From positions 4,588,001 through 4,652,000 of the forward strand of contig JAYKKR010000001.1 in the NCBI GenBank assembly GCA_036971615.1: 64,000 bases of DNA, read 5' to 3'. Both the position numbers and the translations under genes were made by a program. Shown here one piece after another: positions 1 to 11,281 of the stretch. Source of the DNA: Amyloporia xantha. Taxonomy: Eukaryota; Basidiomycota; Agaricomycetes; Polyporales; Adustoporiaceae. Under the pieces are notes generated by a model that saw only the letters and a list, made by a program, of their open reading frames with translations, was not told the origin of the DNA and did no database searches. Numbering within the stretch: position 1 is the first letter of the stretch; each line of letters starts with the position of its first letter.

Positions 1-130
1 TTTGGTAGTGTGCTAAGTTCTCTAGCTGTCGATGTCGATGCTCCGCTCGAACTGAACCTTACTGTCGGATATATAATCACGTCGATGAGCTCAACCTCCC
101 TTGCTCCCGTTCCCCTCCCTTGTTGCTCAT
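1..130 (+). promoter_or_regulatory. Upstream region of the nitrate reductase gene
   Basis: This short stretch precedes the chosen ATG. It holds a TATATAA-like sequence near 69-76 and pyrimidine-rich DNA just before the start, as is common for fungal promoters. Only 130 bp are visible, so GATA-factor or pathway-specific sites cannot be judged. Confidence 0.35.
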
Positions 131-3100
131 ATGCCGGACTCCAGCCCCCAGCAGCCCAGCTTCCGTCCTCCCTGGAGCGCTCCTCATACCGTCCGCCTCA
201 AATCTGCAGACGCGTACACTACACCCAGTTCTTCCAATGCCAACAGCACTTCCAGGCACCGTCCTCTAGGCCAGACGTACTGGGACGGCGGTAGAAAATC
301 CGGGACGTACGGCATTTCCGGCGCGACATGGCAGCATCCCGACGATGCAGACGAGGACGAGGATGAGAACGATATTGGCAAGTTGCAAGACAGCAGAAAG
401 CAATGGGAGCGTACCAAAGAGGAAGTAGAAGCGAAGGGTGGCGTTGATGCCATCCTAAAGGACCCCTCTACCGTTTTAACCGTACGAGACGTCAAGAAGG
501 CGGTCCCCAAGTAATGTTTGTCTTCCTCACTGCTCTGTTATCTGACACGTCCTCATTTTTAGCTTCAAATTGCTTGACCCACGAGTGAGTAATGGCCATA
601 GAGCTTGAACGTCTCGCGAAACTGATAGCCGCTCCCTTAGCACCACGCCTTTGCCCGTTTCGTTCTTCCGGTTTCTGAGGCAGCCATAAAATCTCAGGAA
701 TGGCCTGGCAAGGAGCATGCAGACGATAAGAAGAACGAGCAGGAAGGCGATGGAAAAGGTGGTCAGGACAACTCGGAACAGAAATCCGACGAAGAGTCAG
801 ACAGCGAAGGCTCGGAGACGCGGGAAGACTCGAAAGAAGGAGAAAACAAGGAAGAAGAAGAAAATGCGCAGAATAAAGGTGGCGAGAATAAAGACGATCA
901 AGATCCTGAGGTTTCGCGCGAACTCTCCATCGTCCTTGCCGACATACAGGCGTCGAAGGTGCTTCGAAATCACAGTGGCGAAGTACGTGAACCGCTCAAG
1001 CTGCTCGATGGTGATGCCGAAGAACAACTCGAGAGCAGAGTCAGCATAGACGACCAGTACTTCAGTTGGTTTTTCCTTGTTGTCATGCTGACTGTAGGCG
1101 GTGTGTAGGACTACGCCTGACTCCTGGATTCCTCGCTCGAGACATCTCCTCCGCCTGACGGGTAAGCACCCGCTCAATGCAGAGCCGAATCTCAGTGCAT
1201 TGTTCGACGCGGGAATGGTTACTCCTACAAAGTGCGTACGTCTCCGCTCGAACACCGGCCATAAGAGCTTACCCCGTGGTATTATCGCGGTCATGCATAG
1301 GCTCCACTATGTTCGAAGTCATGGTCCTGTTCCCGCTCTTGACTGGGACTCCCACCGGCTCTCTGTCACTGTCTATGCCGATCCTGAGCTCCAGGGAAGC
1401 AAGGTCCATATAGCTGGCAGGGCGCACTTTGAGACCGACCATGACGGCGAACTGACGGCAGCTCGTACTTGGACAATGGACGAAATGGCCTATGGCGTAT
1501 TCCCCGTCTGCGAACTCCCAATAACGATTGCCTGCGATGGAAGTTCGTCGTTCACACTTGCCTTTCTTGATCGTCAAATTTTACACGCATTTAATAGATC
1601 GTCGCAAAGAAGTAAACATGATTAAGCGTTCCGCAGGATATAATTGGTCAGCGGCTGGTGCGCCACAGGAGGCACAGAAATATAATGCTGCCTAGTTGAT
1701 CACATCCACTATCCAGGTGTATCGACATGTATATGGCGTGGGATATTTGTGCGCGATTTACTCCTCGCGACGGGTCTCAGGACGACGCTGGACAACGAGG
1801 AATGGTGAGTCGCGCGCTTTTCGTACTTGCGGATCAGGCCCTCATGCTGCCCAGGTTCCTCAACATACAGGGTTCGCTTTCAGAGTACTTACTCGCCTGG
1901 TGTGGCGAGGCTTATTTGTGGGCACTCCATAGGTGCCGACCAGTGCTCTGAAGGGACGTATGAGACTTCTATCCCACTGGCCCATGCGATGGATCCAGCA
2001 AATGACGTACTGCTCGTGTTCGGGCAAAATGGACGGGTACTTCATCCGGATCATGGATATGTACGTCTTGTTGATTTTAGATGAGGCAGGCGAGAAGGTC
2101 TAACGACAGCGTTCACTTAGCCCTTGCGAATCGTCATACCTGTACGTCTTTACCGTGTTAAATATGTCAGGTATTTCTGGGAACGCTAATGGTGTTCGAC
2201 CACTAGGGCTACGTCGGTGGTCGTCAAGTAAAGTGGTTGAAGAAGGTCAGTGACGTTTCCGTAAGTGAAGTCCAAAACGTTCATTCCGTGTAGCTCTGGA
2301 TTTCCAAGGAAGCGAATACATCGCACTATCGTACGTGTTTCGTGTATTCACCTGTTGCATCTATATTAGAATTTGGGTTTTTGAAATAGATATCTGGGAC
2401 AACAAGGTCATTCATGTAGAGTTTATATTGGGAGACGAGCTCAATCTTTTTGGATAGGTGGTCCCTTCTGAAATTCATTCGAAGGAGCACCCACTTGCAA
2501 ACGCCTTCTTTCATCTCGAAGACAGTGCATGTTATGAACAGGTACGCGTTGGCTATCTCTCGCTTAATAAGATGTTTGAGACAATCTTTCTATGTTCGCG
2601 CACCGCGTAACTCCAGATCTTGCAGTCGGTCATTTGCAAACCTGCGCATGACGAATACGTTCCGTTACCGACGGGAGAAGGTGGATTGAATGAGGTATAT
2701 AAAGTCGAGGGTTATGCTTACGACGGAGGTGGAACAAAGATACATCGTGTAGAGCTATCTCTGGATGCAGGTAAGACATGGAGATATTGTTCGCGACGAT
2801 TCATGGAGCAACCAACAAGGTCGATATTCCTGTATTGTTGCTCTCAGAGACTGCACTCATCCATTTTCTGACGTAGACACGGTACCAAGCACTGGGCCTG
2901 GGTCTTCTGGTAAGTGTCTATTCTCGACCGGTCTACACTGAACTCACTAGTCGTTAGGTCATGTGAAGTCTTGCTCAGTGATCTTGTCAATGCGAAAGAG
3001 GTAGTTGTGCGTGCTTTCGACACGAAGAAGAACACACAGCCAGAGCAGTAAGTCTATGCTCTACGGTCGATCCTTACAGCTAATTCCTTGTCCCCTCCTG

Positions 3101-3834
3101 CATTTTTTGGACTGAGCCTCACTTGGTATGTTCGTTGAGCGTATTCTCGCGAGATGATTGACTAATTTGACTGGCAGGAACCTAATGGTATGTATTTTGT
3201 GTATCGGAACTACATTATGGACCCTTAGGTATTCGTGAACTCTAGGGAATGATGAAGTCAGTGACCTTCAATAGTATTGACTTGTATTTCTGGTAATCTT
3301 ACTGATATTCAAAATTTAGTAACTCCTGGTATCGTATTCGGCCTTCTCTGTTGACAGATCCAGATACGAAGCGACCGGCTATTCATTTCCGCCATCCTGT
3401 GGCTCCTGCTTCGGCTGAAGGAGGTTGGATGAAGCCAAACAAAGAAGACGAGCTAGGGTCGCAATCAGGAAGCTCGTCGGACAAGACCTTCTCTATCGAA
3501 GAAGTCGAGAAACACAACAAGAAGGTAGTACCTGAACATACACCTGGGCATGTTCGATGTTAAATAGTGTTGAGTAGGATGATGCTTGGCTGATCCTTGA
3601 CGGGAAAGTGTATGACGTGACATCTGTCCTTGAATGGCACCCAGGTACTTGTTACTGTCGCGATGCGAGTAATTCGGTGTTAACACGATTCCAGGAGGAG
3701 CCAATGCCATTTTGGGCTATGCCGGCAAAGCTACAGTCGATGCGACAAATGAGGTATGTCATCGTAAAATTCTTCGGACGCGAACGTACTGACCGACGTC
3801 GCTGTTTTGTAGTACAAGGGAATTCATGATAATT
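131..3834 (+). pseudogene. niaD: Nitrate reductase, 5' part (Mo-pterin, dimerisation and N-terminal cytochrome b5), interrupted
   Basis: Assimilatory nitrate reductase reduces nitrate to nitrite in the cytosol with NAD(P)H. This part carries the molybdopterin domain: TPDSWIPR then RLTGKHPLN near 1120-1175, GNRRKEVNMIKR after splicing near 1540-1630, VSTCIWRG near 1722, and HAMDPANDVLL near 1984. The Mo-cofactor dimerisation domain follows (ILQSVICKPAHDEYVPLP near 2615, then WYRIRPSLLTDPDTKRP near 3330). Cytochrome b5 begins with TFSIEEVEKHNKK, VYDVTSVLEWHPG and YKGIHDN. Many 45-70 bp introns separate the exons. A long Asp/Glu/Lys-rich insert lies at about 720-915. I start at ATG 131 because the frame upstream offers only TTG. 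The frame is broken after T3834 by the giant insertion. Read-through adds about 28 foreign residues and stops at 3918-3920, so any product lacks the FAD domain. Confidence 0.93.
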
Positions 3835-3844
3835 GTGCGATATT

Positions 3845-3866
3845 CCTGGACACAAAGTGTCTCAGG
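3845..3866 (+). repeat. Hairpin near the Helitron 5' end
   Basis: CCT-GGACAC, a 3-nt AAA loop and GTGTCT-c-AGG form a stem of about nine pairs, with one wobble and one bulge. It starts 10 nt inside the left junction. A terminal hairpin here could be recognised by the Rep domain; that role is inferred. Confidence 0.5.
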
Positions 3867-4425
3867 TCTTGTGGGCAGTATATACGATGTAGCGTGTCAG
3901 GTGATGTTCGACTCATGTGATCGCTATGTTTTGTTTCCCGAGCATACACCTGGGTATGTACGTTGTAGCGTGTCCCGTGATACGTCCTATCGAACAGGAG
4001 TCGTTCATCTCATGTGATGTTATACTTTGACCCTGTGCGTATCTCGTCATGTACGAGGCTTTGGATTTATCCATTTCCGCATATCCGTATGCACTTCGTG
4101 AATCACCTCCGAATCGTTTGCTATAGGACATCGTATTGTACATGGTCTCGTACGTTTTTAGTACAGTATGTAACGATTCTGTTATGTGCTTTACTACAAA
4201 TGTGTCCTGCAGCCCGGCGTGCGCTATTGCGCGATATTACTATTGGGCATTCGTGCCACGTCTGGTGCGGATGTGTGGTATTTCTTTATTTGTGTCGGTA
4301 TGTGCTGGTGGCGGCCGCGAAGCGAGCTATGAGGGCTACGCGGACGTGCTGTTTTATATTCGATTAGTATTATATTCGTAGATGTTGGTCACTACGTACC
4401 ATGCACACGACCAGCTATGCTTATT
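3867..4425. other. Helitron left-end non-coding DNA
   Basis: No convincing gene. The segment GTAGCGTGTC recurs at about 3889 and 3964, followed by loosely similar sequence, suggesting degenerate subterminal repeats. The short open frames here have no recognisable content. Confidence 0.4.
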
Positions 4426-5934
4426 TCAGTCTAGTATGAAATCTGCTCCTCGGAATCTGATGCTTCCCACCGAAAAGAGTCCTGTTATGTGGTTTCTGTG
4501 TGCTTCCTGAGGTTTATCTACCCAACGGGACGCATGGGTGCGCATGAACGTGTACCGTCCTACGGACACTGTCGACAGATTAGCTCTGGTTGCACCGAGA
4601 GTACATACGTTCTCGTATATCTCGTCTCTTCTGTCTAAGGCGCTCGTGGCCGCGTCCCAAGGTGGTTGTATACCTAGAAATATAGATTCCAGTTTAGGCC
4701 ATACTTCGACCTGGTCTTGCAAGCTCTGGAAGATGGTCTGTTGATATGAGGTCATACCCGCTGTCTCGGTATACAAGTATAACATAGGTTGACTGGCGCT
4801 CACCTTATATTGTGCGCGGCAGTCCCGCATGTTACTCTGCAGTGACAGGTGCACGACAGAGGTTAAGGAGAGGAACAGTGCCTGAAATACATGGCCGCTT
4901 GATACGCCGATCAACAGTGACATCGACAGGCCTGTTATAGTCTTGGCCGTGCTGTTCCCTACGAGGAGCTGAATGATCTTATCGGCCTCCAACGTATTGA
5001 GGTCTTTTACGATGGCCACTGTTTTGACGGTTCTCAGCTTCAGCATCTCCTCCAATATCTTGGGGTTCGATATTTTTAGCGTCGTGAGCCGGGGTATCGC
5101 CCACTGGCAACGGTCTTTCTTGATATTTCGAACGCTTGTGAACACCGTAGGGGATCCCCTGATTATATATCGTCGTCTGAGAGCGGACAGTACGAGGTCC
5201 GTCGATTTATCGGGTACGTCGATCTCGAGTCGTCTGAGTATGTCGGTGTGTGTAAGTACGATACCGAGGAGCGGTAAATTCCGGAGGTCATCCGAGTACG
5301 AATTGGAGCAGTAGGACAGCCGCCTGACGCACCCGACGCCCTCCCTGTGGAACCCCGAGTGAGTGGTATCGTGCGTAGAGCGTACCATTGCCCCAAGGCA
5401 TGCCGCAGCAGTTGTCTGATCGACTACTATCACGCTGTACATGATAGGCGTCACTATCTCGTACATGCGTCTGGAGCACTTGGCCAATGCTGCCTGGTCT
5501 GCACGTGGCAGCCTCACCGCGATTTCGTTCACAATTTCTGTCGCCATTCCGCTCATCCCGCGGGTGTAGATGGAATGGTTCGAGGTCGCTGGCTGTAACT
5601 GTAAGGCGTGTATATCTGTCGTCGGCATGACTGTGTCTTGTATCCAGCTGTATATGAGCGGCATAACAATACGAGCATATGTGACTAACCTTTGTGGACC
5701 GTCGACGTCGTCTGGATAGATATTTGTTGCACGAGGCAGTATAGTGTATGGCAATTGTCTTCGAATTCGTTCTATCGGGACAAGTGTATAGAGTCCTACA
5801 ATGGCATGCTGACCTTTATACCATGCGTCGATCATACGACCATATGCGATTCGACCTGTAGCGGCATCCACTATCCGAACTCCTCTCTCGCATTTCCTAA
5901 TCCTGCGCATGACAATGGTACCCGGTGATTGCAT
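4426..5934 (-). CDS. F-box protein
   Basis: A single open frame of 502 residues. An F-box-like stretch sits at about residues 127-172 (MATEIVNEIAVRLPRAD, then LAKCSRRMYEIVTPIMYSVI). F-box proteins bind Skp1 and present substrates to SCF ubiquitin ligases. The region after it is Leu-rich without clear repeats, as in many expanded basidiomycete F-box families. It lies just inside the Helitron left end and is transcribed on the same strand as the ribonucleotide reductase genes. The roughly 125 residues before the F-box are unusual; the true start could be the internal Met at about residue 128. Substrate unknown. Confidence 0.7.
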   Translation of the reverse strand: MQSPGTIVMRRIRKCERGVRIVDAATGRIAYGRMIDAWYKGQHAIVGLYTLVPIERIRRQLPYTILPRATNIYPDDVDGPQRLVTYARIVMPLIYSWIQDTVMPTTDIHALQLQPATSNHSIYTRGMSGMATEIVNEIAVRLPRADQAALAKCSRRMYEIVTPIMYSVIVVDQTTAAACLGAMVRSTHDTTHSGFHREGVGCVRRLSYCSNSYSDDLRNLPLLGIVLTHTDILRRLEIDVPDKSTDLVLSALRRRYIIRGSPTVFTSVRNIKKDRCQWAIPRLTTLKISNPKILEEMLKLRTVKTVAIVKDLNTLEADKIIQLLVGNSTAKTITGLSMSLLIGVSSGHVFQALFLSLTSVVHLSLQSNMRDCRAQYKVSASQPMLYLYTETAGMTSYQQTIFQSLQDQVEVWPKLESIFLGIQPPWDAATSALDRRDEIYENVCTLGATRANLSTVSVGRYTFMRTHASRWVDKPQEAHRNHITGLFSVGSIRFRGADFILD

Positions 5935-6434
5935 ATGTTGTAGGTCTCGGGGTATGGTTGGTGGGCACCCGACATCCCGTACACCGTTACACGCGTCAGC
6001 TGCGCTGCCGTATGTTGATACCTATCGCTGGCATGTACCGTACGTCCGGCTCCGTGATACAGCGGGATCTACCAGCATACCGGCTCTGTTATGGCTTGAG
6101 TACATGACATATTGTTTCCACAATGGTCATACCTTCATCATAGATATGCGGAACTCGTGCGACGCGATCTGCCCCTTGTTTGGAATTGTACGCTGGCGAA
6201 TCATCCTTATGTCATGGGCGCGATGGTGTGCTGTGTGGTGCCTCTCAGGGTTATACGGTGATTGCATGTGTCGAGTATGTTACGGGCACTGGGTGCTGAC
6301 GGACGTGTCAATGATGATGTGTTCAATGTATAATACAGTGTTACATGTACAATCGGTCCATATTGTACGTAATTTGAACCTCGCGTCCAGGGTGTAGACG
6401 GCGTTGGATAGATGAGTCGATGTAACCAGGCTAT
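5935..6434. other. Intergenic DNA between F-box and RNR1-like genes
   Basis: Both neighbours are on the minus strand, so this holds the F-box promoter and the 3' end of the RNR1-like gene. I see no gene or clear motif. Confidence 0.4.
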
Positions 6435-9228
6435 TCAAACCTGATCGACGTTGTTCTCAGCGTCGAGTTGGTTCAGCGGGTCATGCGTGGACTCGGTTCT
6501 GGTAGCCTGATCCTCATTCGTATGTTCGGTCGTGGCGACGTTTGCTACCGTGTGATGCGTCACGGGCATCGTATCCAGTAGGTACATCCCGGCCTTCAGA
6601 CCTGCCTTCCATCCTCTGAACTGCAATTCCATCTTCTTAGTAGTCAGTATTGTTGCACACCCTTCAGAAACATTCGTCTACTGACCAGTAGCCTTTCGTC
6701 TTTGTCATGTATGCTCGTTTTCAGACTCTGGCTGTGGCAGATGAAAGGTCCTCTTTCTGCGGCCATGTCCACGAGAATGCGCGGGTTCATTTCCCAAACC
6801 GTTTTGTATATCTGACGTATGGCTTCCGGTAGTTCGGTAATGCGGCATACAGAACCTACATGATCATATCAGTTCACGTTGCGTGCAACGCTGATTTCCT
6901 ACCATGTGCTATTTGTATCTCTTTGATTATCGCTGGTGTCCACTTTCCGATCGCAGTCAATTCCCGTACGAGCCAGCGACATACGACTTGGACTTCCTGG
7001 TTCGATACTCTGTATGCCCGTAGGTTGCTGGCGGGACAATCGTGATGAGTATATGCAATTGCGCAACGGAATGAACCTCCGTGTACGGGAACGCACCTTG
7101 CATATGGTGAGACGCTGTCGTTCAATGTCGTTATCTGACAGGTTGCGGTGGTTGGCATCACAGACACGAGTAGTGAGTTTCGTAATCCATGTATTTGCAT
7201 GCGCTGACGTATGGATTGCCATTCCCACAGGTTGCTGGGTGTCGCACCCCATAAGTCGAACTGGAGCCTACCTTTCTGCGCTGGAGATCCAGCCCATGTA
7301 TCGTACGGTCCGTCGTCTGCCGCCATGTCCGTGCTGGCATCGAGCGCAGCGTGATATATCGTCTCGAATATCTGTTTGTTGATGTGGCGGGCTGTTGGGG
7401 ATTCAAATGGCACACGCATTTCCATGAACACGTCTGCTAATCCTTGCACCCCTATCCCTATCGCCCTGTTTCGTAGTGCGGATCGGGTAGAGGATTGCGT
7501 GGGGTGATAAGATATGTCAATGGTCCGGTTCAAGTTTCGTACCGTAACCTTTACGACTTTGTGCATAAGGTCGTAATTGACTGTGTTGTCCCCCGATACA
7601 AAAGACGGAAGCACGATGGATGCCATGGCACACACGGCTGTCTCGTCAGGACTGGTGTGTTGCATGATGTCCATGCATAAGCCGGCGCATGTAACATTTC
7701 CGATGTTTATCTGGTTGCTCTTCGCTGTACAACAATCAATAAACATATAATATAGAATAATTCACGAACCGTTGACAGCGTCCTGGTATAGCACGAAAGG
7801 TGTTCCTGTTTCTAGCTGTGATTTGCATATCATAGACATAAGTTCCTTGGCCGGAAGGGTGAAACGCGCGCCTCCAGCGGCTTCGTATCGCTCATATGCG
7901 ATCTCGAACTTCGTGCCATATGTCGTTCTGAGATTTGGGGTATCCTCCGGCTCGAATACGGACCATTTCAACCCGGCCTCCACTCGTCGCATGCTGGGGG
8001 ACTGGTGAGTACATCGGAGTCGGTTCTATGTGGGCGTATTACTCACAAAATATCTGGCACCCACACTGCTGTTCGTATGTAGGGCATGCGCATAGTGTCT
8101 GGGTAGTCTCTGTTCTGGGTGTGTATGAATGTAATTATTTCCACATGCCACAACGCTAAGTAGGCCGTCATTGGTTCTGGTCGTTTGTAACTGTCTAGCG
8201 TCGCGTAGCCGGCAGCGGCATCGAATAGTTTTAGTAGCGGCACAACGCCTGGGGTGTCTGAACTTGTACGCCCTCCTGGTCTACCGAGTAGAGATGAATG
8301 TTCGTGAACGGGTAGTGAGTCTAACATGCTTGAACATACCGGCTGTGTGAAATATGTGCGACGTCGAGACCAAGCTCTCCGGCATGCCCACGTATTTTTG
8401 CGGACTCTCCTACTGCTTTGAACACTGCCGGCGCCGCTGACGTGTCCACTGACAACGCATAACAGGTACTGAGTTGTTGCATCTTGGTACCCGCATTGAT
8501 CAGGGTCTGAGACGCATGGACTATGAACCCTCGGGACAGGAGGTCGTACGTCTCCAACACTCGTTGGATGTCTCGCCCGTGAATTGCGACAGCCACTCGC
8601 ATCCACATATGTTGAGGCCTCTCTTCGGCGATTCCTTTCGAGCGCATCAAGTAATCGCCCTCTAACGTCTTGTACGCAAAACTAAACGATGGATATAGCA
8701 TGTCAGCTGGGTGATACCTCGTATGCCGGGACCACGTACAAATCAAAAGAGTAATCCCTTTGGTGAATGATCGCTGCGTCGAGCACGTGCGCGTTATACA
8801 TTACATCGCTCACGTATTGTGCATCGAGACACGCATCTGCCGTCGGGCATCAGTTGGGTATGGATAGTGTGCCGACCTCCCTACCTTCGTGTAACCGCTT
8901 TGTAACGCCAGAGAATGCCGTCACCGTGTTACGATGCAACCTACTCATTTCAATCCTTCCGGCCAACAGTGCATAATCCGGGTGGTGGTTGGCCATATTC
9001 ACTGCCGTGTGTGAGATCAGAGACTGTGCATCTCGTGTCAGCGTGTATGGTTACAGTCGAATGCGTAACTCACATCTATCTGGTCCGTCGTCATACGGTG
9101 CGTCCGGGCGTTGACCACTATATCGGCCACCCTGTATATGTAGGTAAACTGATGCCTTCCAGCTATTTATGCTTAGCGAGTACTTACTTCTTGATATCGA
9201 CGTATGCTTTGTCTGTTCCGAACGACAT
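6435..9228 (-). CDS. Class I ribonucleotide reductase large-subunit (R1)-like protein, altered active site
   Basis: About ten exons splice with GT-AG introns in a continuous frame to roughly 775 residues. Family landmarks: MANHHPDYALLAGRI, ERPQHMWMRVAVAIHG, QQLSTCYAL, PDIFMRRVEAG, TGTPFVLYQDAVN, SPDETAVCAMAS, IGIGVQGLADVFMEMR, HGLRNSLLVSVMP and GWKAGLKAGMY. R1 reduces ribonucleotides with a radical passed from R2. The three active-site Cys equivalents are present (QLSTC, GLC, TAVC). The canonical N-L-C-T-E, however, reads G-L-C-M-D (about residues 393-397), the radical-relay Tyr pair MYYLR reads MYLLD, and YLEPWHAD reads YLALWHVE. The N-terminal ATP-cone is absent: the protein begins MSFGTDKAYVDIKK, then enters the ten-helix part. 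The start is therefore uncertain. It is Helitron cargo and pairs with the R2-like gene at 28755-30054. Whether it is catalytic is doubtful. Confidence 0.85.
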
Positions 9229-9495
9229 CTACGAATTGTGCATGGTCAGTATAAGATAGTATACGAATGGTGTAAAGACCTGCCGTATGTAAGCGACGCA
9301 ATATCTGCATAAAGTTGTAGCACGTTAATAGTCTAATGGTGTGTCCTATGAATCACTCGCCTTGTCGCTTGTGAACACCTGTCGTCTCCTGGCGATCGAG
9401 GTTGATAGGGATTCATCACGTAAGTATCTACCCGTTTTTCGTTATATGACGACTGAGGCGACTCACCCTCCTAGATACGACAAATATTAGTACGC
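9229..9495. other. RNR1-like upstream region up to the LTR element
   Basis: Probable promoter side of the minus-strand R1-like gene, now separated from its former upstream DNA (21861 onward) by the LTR retrotransposon. No clear TATA or other motif was recognised. Confidence 0.35.
9492..9495. repeat. Target-site duplication ACGC, left copy
   Basis: Matches ACGC at 21857-21860 beyond the right LTR. Four bases is short for the family (five is common), but the next base differs (T versus A). Confidence 0.7.
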
Positions 9496-9881
9496 TGTAA
9501 GGCTTGGTGCTCCTCCCGCTGTGCGATAAGCACACCTGGAAGGAACAGATCAATGAGTCGAAGGGGAAGGGGAGTGAAGACGTTCGCAGCGTCTGGCACG
9601 GAGGATGAGCAAGAGAGAAAAGAGTTGATTGAGCTAGAGACTCGTAGGTATATGGGGGATGCTCTATGTGTGCTATCCCAGTCAAGTCGCAGTCGCAGTC
9701 CTAAGTACGCAGTAGATATCCCGAATCGCAGTAAAATGGGTCAAGCCGCTTGCTCGCCCTCTCGTAGAAGTAAAACGCAGTGTAGCTCCGCTGAGCAATA
9801 AAACCCGGTCGCGTGAAAATCAAAGTCCCAGTCGCAGCTCGTACCAGATGCTAGATCCCCTTCCGCCTCGTCCCCCTTCCT

Positions 9882-9890
9882 CATATATAC
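9882..9890 (+). promoter_or_regulatory. TATA-like element in the left LTR
   Basis: CATATATAC lies about 140 bp before the ATG of the LTR-borne antisense gene, in pyrimidine-rich DNA. It is duplicated at 20788-20796 in the right LTR. It could drive the plus-strand accessory genes; the assignment is by position only. Confidence 0.4.
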
Positions 9891-10025
9891 CTTGTCCCGC
9901 GTGCGCTGCCACGTCACTCTCCCTCCCGCTTCCTCCCGCTACCTCCCGCTACCTCCCCTCCGACTCTTCCCCTGACTTACTTATCCTCCTTCCGCGCGCC
10001 CTTCCCTCCCTTCGCCTCATTCGCC

Positions 10026-10825
10026 ATGTCTGAGCCTGCCGAACCCACCGACCCCATCGGTTCCCTCCATGTCCGCCGCTACCTCCTCCTCGTAGACGTG
10101 CTTCGCGCTGAGTGCGTTGTTGAGCCTTCATTCCGCCCTTCCGATCCGGCTGCTTGGCTTGCCTGGGCGCACGGAGTGCGCTGGCTGCTGGTTTGTCCAC
10201 CTTCTCTTTTACTTCTCTTTCCTTCCCCTCACGTCCCGTCCCGCAGCGCCTTGCCTATGAAGCTCGAGCCCAAGCCATAGCCGCGGGGAACCTCACGCTC
10301 CCTCCGCTCACTGCCTTCGTCACCCTCCGCGAGCTCGTCCACTACATCGACTCGATCTTCCGCTCCTCCCTGAGCCATCGCGGTGCAGTCCCCTATCCTG
10401 GGATCGCCTGGAGCCCCGACGAGGTTCGTTCCAATGCGCAGCGGGACGAAGCTGGTACTCCGCCTCCCCTCCCGTTGTACACGGAAGAGGCCTTCTGGAC
10501 CCCTCCCCGCATCGCCGAGGAACGTACCGATGAAGCTTTAGAACGGCTCGAACTTGTCGCCCGCCAGTTCTCGGACACTTTGGACCGTATGCGTCCCTAT
10601 CCGCGGGCGTTCGAAGACCTAGAGCACTCGATCCGTGTTGCCGCTCATGCTCTGGGAGGGAGGGGAGGACGTCGGGAGGGAGGTCCCTCGCGGGCCCGTA
10701 CCCCTGCGGAGGAGGATTTCCGTTACCACCGGGAGACTATTTATCGTCCCCCGCGCCACCGTTCGTTCTCTGACGTCGGCGGGGAAGGGCCCGACGCTCC
10801 CATCGACTTGTCGACCGTAGATTAG
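10026..10825 (+). CDS. LTR-borne antisense accessory gene A (left copy)
   Basis: Two exons. Exon 1 is 10026-10190 (exactly 55 codons, ending WLAWAHGVRWLL). Intron 10191-10246 (GTTTGT...CCGCAG) is followed by exon 2, 10247-10825, starting RLAYEARAQAIA. The product is about 247 residues, partly helical (EALERLELVARQFSDTLDRM), with a Gly/Arg-rich segment. I recognise no domain. It lies wholly inside the LTR, antisense to gag-pol. Exon 1 has the same length, intron phase and closing motif (DLQNWLRWVNALGQTW) as exon 1 of gene B at 11282, so the two are likely paralogues. Confidence 0.65.
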
Positions 10826-10969
10826 CGTTCCGTCCTGTAGTCGTTCCGTTCGAATGCCATGCTCGCTTCCGCCGAGCTCCTTTGTCCCGCGTGATCGCAT
10901 CTCCTCCGTTCCGCTGTCTCGTCCTGCCCTACCGTCCGTTCATAGGGTAGCGCGTACCCATTCCTTACA

Positions 10970-10983
10970 CCCCCTACCCACTT
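10970..10983 (-). promoter_or_regulatory. Polypurine tract
   Basis: Read on the minus strand, AAGTGGGTAGGGGG directly precedes the TGTAAG start of the downstream LTR. This is the expected position and composition for the primer of plus-strand DNA synthesis. Confidence 0.75.
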
Positions 10984-11281
10984 AAATTCCGACCGTCCTC
11001 GGTCGGTCCGCCGTCCTAATCCCCGAGCGAATCCCCGAGCCTTCAGGCGTCCGATCATCGCAGATGCACGCGATCGGGCCGCGATCGCGTTAAGATCGAT
11101 AGCGCTGGGGCACGCGCCCACCTCGAGGCGCCCCTGCCGCGCATCCCGCTGCTCCCCCAGAGGCTGCCAAACGAGGGGAACGGCACCCGCTTCTTCATCC
11201 CCAACGTCCTCCCCTTCCCTCCGTCCTCGCCCTTTACCTCCCCATCGCCCTCCCCGACCTCGACCTGCTCCCTCCGCAACC

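Larger units (their letters stand above)
9496..10969 (-). repeat. Left LTR (downstream LTR for the gag-pol transcript), 1474 bp
   Basis: Starts TGTAAGG and ends CCTTACA. It contains a complete plus-strand spliced gene (10026-10825) and a TATATA element at 9884-9889. It retains a 19-bp segment (about 10918-10936) missing from the right LTR. Confidence 0.95.
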
